From: an uncultured Pseudomonadota bacterium
GTDB taxonomy: Bacteria > Pseudomonadota > Gammaproteobacteria > Burkholderiales > Usitatibacteraceae
Length of the DNA: 9,977 nt
NCBI GenBank assembly: GCA_946885905.1
Contig: CAMPHL010000049.1
Location: forward strand, 1 to 9,977
Reading direction: 5' to 3'
Positions 5,848 to 9,977 of this stretch are shown in pieces; the stretch's first letter is position 1, and each line of letters starts with the position of its first letter. A model generated the notes under the pieces. The model saw only the letters and a list, made by a program, of their open reading frames with translations. It searched no databases and had not been told where the DNA came from. A program made the position numbers and the translations under genes.

Positions 5848-7938
5848 TCAGGTGCCGAGCGTGCTCACCGTATCGCCGCGCAGGTGCGGGTAGCGCACGT
5901 GGTCCACCATCTCCTGGACTTTCTTGTCGGGCGGCGCCGTGATGAGGCTCACGACGATGATCGTGACGAGCCCCACGGGCAGGCCGATCATGCCGGCCGA
6001 GATCGCGTTCAGGCCGAACCACTGGTTCGCGACGCATTCGGCCGGGGTGCACCCGAAGAACGGGTACGTGCGCACCATGTAGTACATGCAGATGCCCAGG
6101 CCCGCCATCATGCCGGCGATGGCGCCCCACTTGTTGGCCCGCTTCCAGAAGACGCCCAGGACCAGCGCCGGGAAGAACGCCGAGGCCGCGAGCGAGAAGG
6201 CCGCGCCCACCAGGAACAGGATGTTCCCGGGCTTGAGCGAGGTCACGTAGGCGGCCAGCAACGCCACGACCAGCAGCAGGATCTTCGACACCGTGACCCG
6301 CCGTGCCGTGGTGGCATTGGGGTTCAGCATCTTGTAGTACAGGTCGTGGGACAGGGCGTTGGCGATCGTGAGCAGCAGCCCGTCGGCGGTGGACAGCGCC
6401 GCCGCGAGGCCGCCCGCGGCGACCAGGCCCGAGACCACGTACGGCAGGCCCGCGATCTCCGGGGTGGCGAGCACGATGATGTCGCCGCCGATCACGATCT
6501 CGGCCAGCTGCACGATGCCGTCCCTGTTGATGTCGGTGATGTTGAGCAGCGTGGGATCGACCGCCGCCCAGTTCGCCGCCCATGCCGGCAGGTTCGCGAA
6601 GCTGCTGCCTACGAGGAAGTGGTAGATCTCGTACTTGGCGAGCACCGCGAGCGCCGGCGCCGTGAAATACAGCAGGAAGATGAAGAAGAGCGACCACGTC
6701 ACCGATTGCCGGGCCTGCTTCACCGAGGGCGTCGTGTAATAGCGCATCAGGATGTGCGGCAGGGCTGCGGTGCCGAACATCATGCAGAACACGATGCCGA
6801 TGAAGTTCAGGCGAGCCTTCGACTGCGCCGCCTCATCCTTGCCGGGGTACGGCGTGGCGTGCGGCTTGGGCGGTGCCGCGCGCGCGGCCACGCCCTTGTC
6901 CTTGGTATACGTCGTCTTCGCGGTCGCGTCGTCCTTGTAGCTGGCAATGGCCTTTTCCGCGGCCGCGATCTCGGTCGCGGGGGCGGCGGCGGCCTTGAGG
7001 TCGGCCACCTTCTTCTCGGCCGCTTCGCGGTCGGCCTTGGCGGAAGCCGAAAGGTTCTTCAGCTTCTCGTCGGCCGAGGCGGCGCGCGCCTTGAAGATGT
7101 TGCGGACCTCGATCTCCTTCGGGTCGGCGGTGAGCTGCTTCTCGCGCTCGGTCACCTTGGCCAGCGCCTGCCCGTAGGCGATCTGCGGGATCGGGTTGCC
7201 GGTGTGCTTGAGCGAGAGCCAGACCACAGGCGTGAGGTAGGCGATGATCAGGATGATGTACTGCGCCACCTGCGTCCACGTGACCGCGCGCATCCCGCCC
7301 AGGAACGAGCACACGAGGATGCCGCCCAGGCCCACGAAGACGCCCACGCCGAACTCCAGGCCCGTGAACCGGCTGGTGATGATGCCCACGCCGTAGATCT
7401 GCGCCACCACGTAGGTGAACGAGCACAGGATCGCGGCGAAGATGCCGATCGAGCGGACGAAGTTGCCGCCGTAGCGCTCGCCGAGGAAGTCCGGGATGGT
7501 GAACTGGCCGAACTTGCGCAGGTAGGGCGCGAGGAAGAGCGCCACCAGCACGTAGCCGCCGGTCCATCCCATCACGAAGGCGAGGCCGTCGAAGCCGGAC
7601 AGGTACAGCGTCCCGGCCATGCCGATGAACGAGGCCGCGCTCATCCAGTCGGCGCCGGTCGCCATGCCGTTGAAGAACGCCGGCACGCGCCGACCCGCCA
7701 CGTAGTACTCGGCGGCGTCCACGGTGCGGCTCATGATGCCGATGCCGGCATACAACGAGATGGTGGCGAAGAGGAACCAGTAGCCGATCCACTTGCGCGA
7801 CATGCCCATCTGCTCGGCGATCGCGAGGAACACCAGAAAGGAGATGAATCCGATCGTATAGAAGCCGTAGTACTTCTTGAGCTGCTGGTAGAACTGGCGC
7901 TGGGAGCTCTGGTTGGCCGCAAGGTATTGGCTGCTCAT
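5848..7938 (-). CDS. Sodium:solute symporter large subunit (SSS/SLC5 family, VC_2705-like)
   Basis: This 696-residue Na+-coupled transporter is related to ActP-type acetate symporters. Family signatures include AGRRVPAFFNGMATGADWMS (81-100), SFIGMAGTLYLSGFDGLAF, TIPDFLGERYG (147-157), FGTAALPHILMRYYT (388-402) and AAALSTADGLLLTIANALSHDL (512-532). The last includes the Ser-Thr typical of the Na+ site. Two features interrupt the SSS core. One is a hydrophilic Lys/Ala/Glu-rich, coiled-coil-like insertion (about 246-372). The other is an EF-hand-like loop, DINRDGIVQLAE (469-480). The substrate is probably a short organic acid, by family only. The start is ATG 7938 (MSSQYL), with GAGGGGGA 6 nt upstream. 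Its ATG shares one base with the TAA stop of the DUF4212 gene (TAATG). The frame continues upstream to 7992 but would overlap that gene without reason. It ends 20 bp from the terminator. Confidence 0.93.
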   Translation of the reverse strand: MSSQYLAANQSSQRQFYQQLKKYYGFYTIGFISFLVFLAIAEQMGMSRKWIGYWFLFATISLYAGIGIMSRTVDAAEYYVAGRRVPAFFNGMATGADWMSAASFIGMAGTLYLSGFDGLAFVMGWTGGYVLVALFLAPYLRKFGQFTIPDFLGERYGGNFVRSIGIFAAILCSFTYVVAQIYGVGIITSRFTGLEFGVGVFVGLGGILVCSFLGGMRAVTWTQVAQYIILIIAYLTPVVWLSLKHTGNPIPQIAYGQALAKVTEREKQLTADPKEIEVRNIFKARAASADEKLKNLSASAKADREAAEKKVADLKAAAAPATEIAAAEKAIASYKDDATAKTTYTKDKGVAARAAPPKPHATPYPGKDEAAQSKARLNFIGIVFCMMFGTAALPHILMRYYTTPSVKQARQSVTWSLFFIFLLYFTAPALAVLAKYEIYHFLVGSSFANLPAWAANWAAVDPTLLNITDINRDGIVQLAEIVIGGDIIVLATPEIAGLPYVVSGLVAAGGLAAALSTADGLLLTIANALSHDLYYKMLNPNATTARRVTVSKILLLVVALLAAYVTSLKPGNILFLVGAAFSLAASAFFPALVLGVFWKRANKWGAIAGMMAGLGICMYYMVRTYPFFGCTPAECVANQWFGLNAISAGMIGLPVGLVTIIVVSLITAPPDKKVQEMVDHVRYPHLRGDTVSTLGT

Positions 7939-8201
7939 TATTCGTCCCCCTCGTCGACTTCGTACTCCTTGTCGAGCCTGTTCATGTACCACGCGTACGT
8001 GCCGATCAGGATCACGTAGACGATCAGCGAGCCTTGCGCGGACATGTAGAAGCCCAGCGGGAATCCCAGGAAGGTCACGCTGTTCAGCTCACGCGCGAAC
8101 CACGCCTCCACGAAGGTCACGACGAACCAGATCGACAGCAGCACTGCGGTGATGACGAGATTCTTGTGCCAGTACTCCTTGTGCCTTGCGCTCAGCTCCA
8201 T
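7938..8201 (-). CDS. DUF4212 small symporter subunit
   Basis: This 87-residue protein matches the DUF4212 / sodium-substrate symporter small-subunit family in length, topology and motifs. It has HKEYWHKNLVITAVLLSIWF near the N-terminus, helix one about residues 15-33, the conserved FPLGFYMSAQGSLIVYVILIG in helix two, then YAWYMNRLDKEYEVDE at the acidic C-terminus. Such proteins are encoded directly before VC_2705-type symporter genes and are thought to form a two-subunit transporter with them, analogous to YjcH-ActP. That is seen here as a TAATG junction. The start ATG 8201 is preceded by an unusually strong tandem Shine-Dalgarno. Expression is probably driven from the 143-bp upstream gap, where an inverted repeat and a possible -10 element lie. 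Confidence 0.93.
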   Translation of the reverse strand: MELSARHKEYWHKNLVITAVLLSIWFVVTFVEAWFARELNSVTFLGFPLGFYMSAQGSLIVYVILIGTYAWYMNRLDKEYEVDEGDE

Positions 8202-8218
8202 AACGTCCTCCTCCTCCT
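8202..8218 (-). promoter_or_regulatory. Tandem Shine-Dalgarno of the DUF4212 gene
   Basis: On the minus strand, four GGA repeats (AGGAGGAGGAGGA, 8206-8218) precede the ATG at 8201 by about 4 nt. This gives several overlapping matches to the anti-SD and suggests efficient initiation for the small subunit. Confidence 0.7.
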
Positions 8219-8266
8219 TTATACGTGTCGGTGCACTGCTTTTGGTGGTCGGAAGTCAGCCAGCGG

Positions 8267-8272
8267 ATATTA
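8267..8272 (-). promoter_or_regulatory. Candidate -10 element for the symporter operon
   Basis: TAATAT on the minus strand closely resembles a sigma70 -10 box, 66 bp from the DUF4212 start. No recognisable -35 lies 17 bp upstream, which would fit activator-dependent transcription. This is tentative. Confidence 0.3.
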
Positions 8273-8306
8273 GCCACGCCCGGGGCCCGATGGCTATCCG
8301 GCCCGT

Positions 8307-8321
8307 TAGGGTAAACCCCTA
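8307..8321. promoter_or_regulatory. Inverted repeat, possible activator site for the symporter operon
   Basis: TAGGG-N5-CCCTA is a perfect 5-bp dyad, reading TAGGGGTTTACCCTA on the minus strand. Its centre lies about 113 bp upstream of the DUF4212 ATG and about 44 bp upstream of the candidate -10, a usual position for a dimeric activator such as a LuxR/FixJ-type regulator. The identity of the binding protein is inference. Confidence 0.35.
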
Positions 8322-8344
8322 GTCACCCCCCCCGTTCGGGGGCG

Positions 8345-9811
8345 CTACACCTGGTAGTCGAGGGCGAGGCGGGCCTGAAGTGAGCGGGCCTGGAGGAAGG
8401 CTTCCTTGAGGACGCGGCGCTCGAAGGGGTTCAGGGTGTCGGGATCGACGAGGTTCGCGGCCTCGTCACCCGCCTCCAGCCTCGCCTGCGTCCGCAACCT
8501 GTGGCGCTGGACCTCGAAGAACGCCGCCACCAGCGCTTCGCACTCGGCCTGCGCCATGCCCAGGCGCGCGCGCACGGCTCGAAGCCGCGCGGCCGTGTTC
8601 GTCTCGCCGATGCCGTGGGCGAGGGCATAGATGCGCGCGGCATCGATGAACGGACGCGCCCCGTTCAGCTTGAGGTTTACGGTATGCACGTGCCCGGGCG
8701 CGTCGCTCGTGGCGAAGTCGCGCAGCCAGCCCAGGGGCGGGCGCGACTCGAGCGCGTTCTCCGCCATGAGGCGCAGGAAGGCCGGATTGGCGCGCGCGAG
8801 CGGCGCGATGCATTCGCGAAGGGCCGAGGCGAGGGTGGCATCGCCGTAGAGCGGCCGCAGGTCGAAGAAGATCGCCGCGTTCAGCAGGTCGTTGGGCTCC
8901 GGCGTCACCACCCAGCCGCGGATGCGCGCCTTCCATTCGTCCAGCGACAGGCACATCGCCGGATTGGAGCCCATGACCAGGCCCTTGCAGAGCGGAAAGC
9001 CGCACGCGTCGAGCGCGTCGTTCACGGCTTTCGCGAAGGGCAGGAGGCGCGTGCGCACGGCATCGGCCGGCTCGCCGTCGTGCGCCGCGAAGACGAGCCC
9101 GTTGTCCTGGTCGGTGCTGAAGGTCTGCTCGAAGCGCCCTTCGCTGCCGAAGGCGAGCCAGCACCAGCTGATGCGCTCCCAGCGGTGGTTCTTGCGTTCG
9201 ATCTCGAGCACGCGCTGGCAGAGGCGCTCGTTCAGCACCGAGACGAACTGGGTGAGCGGCTCGGCCGCCACGCCTTCGTCGACCAGCAGCCGCGCGAGGC
9301 GCCGGATCTCCGCGGCGACCTCCGCCAGGACGGGGATGCCCGCCGCGAGGCGGATCTCGGCGGTGATCTCGCCCAGTCCCAGGCGCTGCAGCGAGAAGAG
9401 GTCGCGTTCGGATACCACGCCCGCGAGGCGCCCATCGTCCATCACGAGCACGTGGCGGATCCCCAGGCTCACCATGGCGAGTGCCGCTTCGTACGCCATG
9501 GCGTGGGACGGCAGCGAGAAGGGTGCGGCGGACATCATCTCGCCTACCGCGCGCCCTTCGCCGCCTTCGGCCGTCGCACGGACGAGGTCGGTCGTGGTGA
9601 ACACGCCCGACGGGACGTTCGCCTCGTCGACAACCACGACCGAGCCGACGCCCTCGGCGTGCATCAGCGACACCGCCTCGCGCACGGTGGCTTCCTTGCG
9701 GCACACGACGGGGCCGCGCCTCACCAGGGCCCGCAGCGGCCGGGCGAGGACCTGCTGCTCGCCCGCGAGCCGCCGCTCGAGGAAGCCGGCCCTAGTATTG
9801 GAGGCGGACAT
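8345..9811 (-). CDS. CBS-domain DUF294 predicted nucleotidyltransferase
   Basis: This 488-residue cytoplasmic protein has two N-terminal CBS domains (about 32-80 and 93-142, with [42 protein letters not shown]) that probably bind an adenine nucleotide. A DUF294 GlnD-like nucleotidyltransferase domain follows, carrying FGSEGR (221-226) and TDQDNGLVF (233-241), the equivalent of the GS...DxD catalytic signature. The C-terminal substrate-binding-like domain includes [10 protein letters not shown] (315-324). The predicted target is a protein nucleotidylated in response to energy state, but no substrate is known for this subfamily. Many relatives have an extra N-terminal cyclic-nucleotide domain, which is absent here. 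ATG 9811 overlaps the end of the exonuclease gene by 20 nt. It lies in the conserved neighbourhood exonuclease-DUF294-DUF4212-symporter. Confidence 0.9.
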   Translation of the reverse strand: MSASNTRAGFLERRLAGEQQVLARPLRALVRRGPVVCRKEATVREAVSLMHAEGVGSVVVVDEANVPSGVFTTTDLVRATAEGGEGRAVGEMMSAAPFSLPSHAMAYEAALAMVSLGIRHVLVMDDGRLAGVVSERDLFSLQRLGLGEITAEIRLAAGIPVLAEVAAEIRRLARLLVDEGVAAEPLTQFVSVLNERLCQRVLEIERKNHRWERISWCWLAFGSEGRFEQTFSTDQDNGLVFAAHDGEPADAVRTRLLPFAKAVNDALDACGFPLCKGLVMGSNPAMCLSLDEWKARIRGWVVTPEPNDLLNAAIFFDLRPLYGDATLASALRECIAPLARANPAFLRLMAENALESRPPLGWLRDFATSDAPGHVHTVNLKLNGARPFIDAARIYALAHGIGETNTAARLRAVRARLGMAQAECEALVAAFFEVQRHRLRTQARLEAGDEAANLVDPDTLNPFERRVLKEAFLQARSLQARLALDYQV

Positions 9812-9977
9812 AGTACGTTTCGCGCGAGGCCTCGAGCGCCTGCCCGAGTGTCGCGATCCCCCGCTCCGCGAGCAGCGGCAGGAGCTTCAGGAAGATCTCG
9901 CCGGTCACCATCGCGTCACCGAGCGCCGTGTGGCGTCCCACCACGTTCACGCCGAGGCGCTGCGCAATGCCTTCGAG
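9792..9977 (-). CDS. DnaQ-family 3'-5' exonuclease, C-terminal end (5' part outside window)
   Basis: Translation of the minus strand from the right edge gives 61 residues that end in ETYYVRLQY. They contain the Exo III motif of DEDDh exonucleases, [16 protein letters not shown], where the His and the Asp five residues later are metal-site/catalytic residues. [16 protein letters not shown] before it is the usual approach helix. The rest of the catalytic domain (Exo I and II) lies beyond the window. It is probably a PolC/epsilon-like exonuclease, and members of this family are frequently encoded next to DUF294-CBS proteins. Its stop codon (9792-9794) lies 20 nt inside the DUF294 gene, so the two are probably co-transcribed and translationally coupled. 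Confidence 0.88.
   Translation of the reverse strand, partial: LEGIAQRLGVNVVGRHTALGDAMVTGEIFLKLLPLLAERGIATLGQALEASRETYYVRLQY

Noticed and set aside
5884..8019. Long open frame antisense to the symporter operon (711 codons)
   Set aside because: It spans two real minus-strand genes, is rich in Arg/His/Asp/Glu, and lacks an RBS or recognisable domain.
8326..8342. Run of eight C followed by GTTC and GGGGG just after the DUF294 stop
   Set aside because: A 5-bp GC hairpin can form, but no T-run follows on the minus strand, so I do not call it an intrinsic terminator.

Overview
The window is GC-rich, densely coded, ordinary chromosomal DNA. The protein families (a MASE1 histidine kinase with a FixJ-type regulator, a DUF4212 plus sodium:solute symporter pair, CBS-DUF294 and a DnaQ-like exonuclease) and the GC content suggest a betaproteobacterium (Burkholderiales/Nitrosomonadales-like). 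That assignment is inference, as no rRNA or marker gene is present. I see no tRNA, rRNA, CRISPR array, insertion sequence, prophage or plasmid signature.

Layout. Positions 1-230 hold the 3' end of a sensor histidine kinase on the plus strand. Convergent to it lie a TPR protein (541-1110) and a small two-helix membrane protein (247-540), both on the minus strand and directly abutting. Divergent from the TPR gene is a plus-strand run. It starts with a MASE1 membrane histidine kinase (1180-2793), whose end overlaps the start of a FixJ/LuxR-type response regulator (2786-3418). After 62 bp come a small membrane protein (3481-3744) and a PF07399-type putative Na+/H+ antiporter (3741-5216), which share a GTGA overlap. 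A small membrane protein with a zinc-ribbon-like four-cysteine tail follows (5339-5773). A symmetrical hairpin terminator (5800-5827) separates this run from the minus-strand block.

The minus-strand block, read from right to left, is the end of a DnaQ-family 3'-5' exonuclease (9792-9977), an overlapping CBS-DUF294 predicted nucleotidyltransferase (8345-9811), a 143-bp regulatory gap, the DUF4212 small symporter subunit (7938-8201) and the large sodium:solute symporter subunit (5848-7938). The two symporter subunits share a TAATG junction and probably form one Na+-coupled transporter, likely for a small organic acid such as acetate. The exonuclease and DUF294 genes form the preceding transcription unit.

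No clearly new system stands out. The points most worth a second look are the symporter's long charged insertion and canonical EF-hand-like loop, a TAGGGG...ACC motif found upstream of both transporter units next to an orphan-looking MASE1/FixJ-type pair, and a strong internal Shine-Dalgarno/ATG near the end of the antiporter gene.
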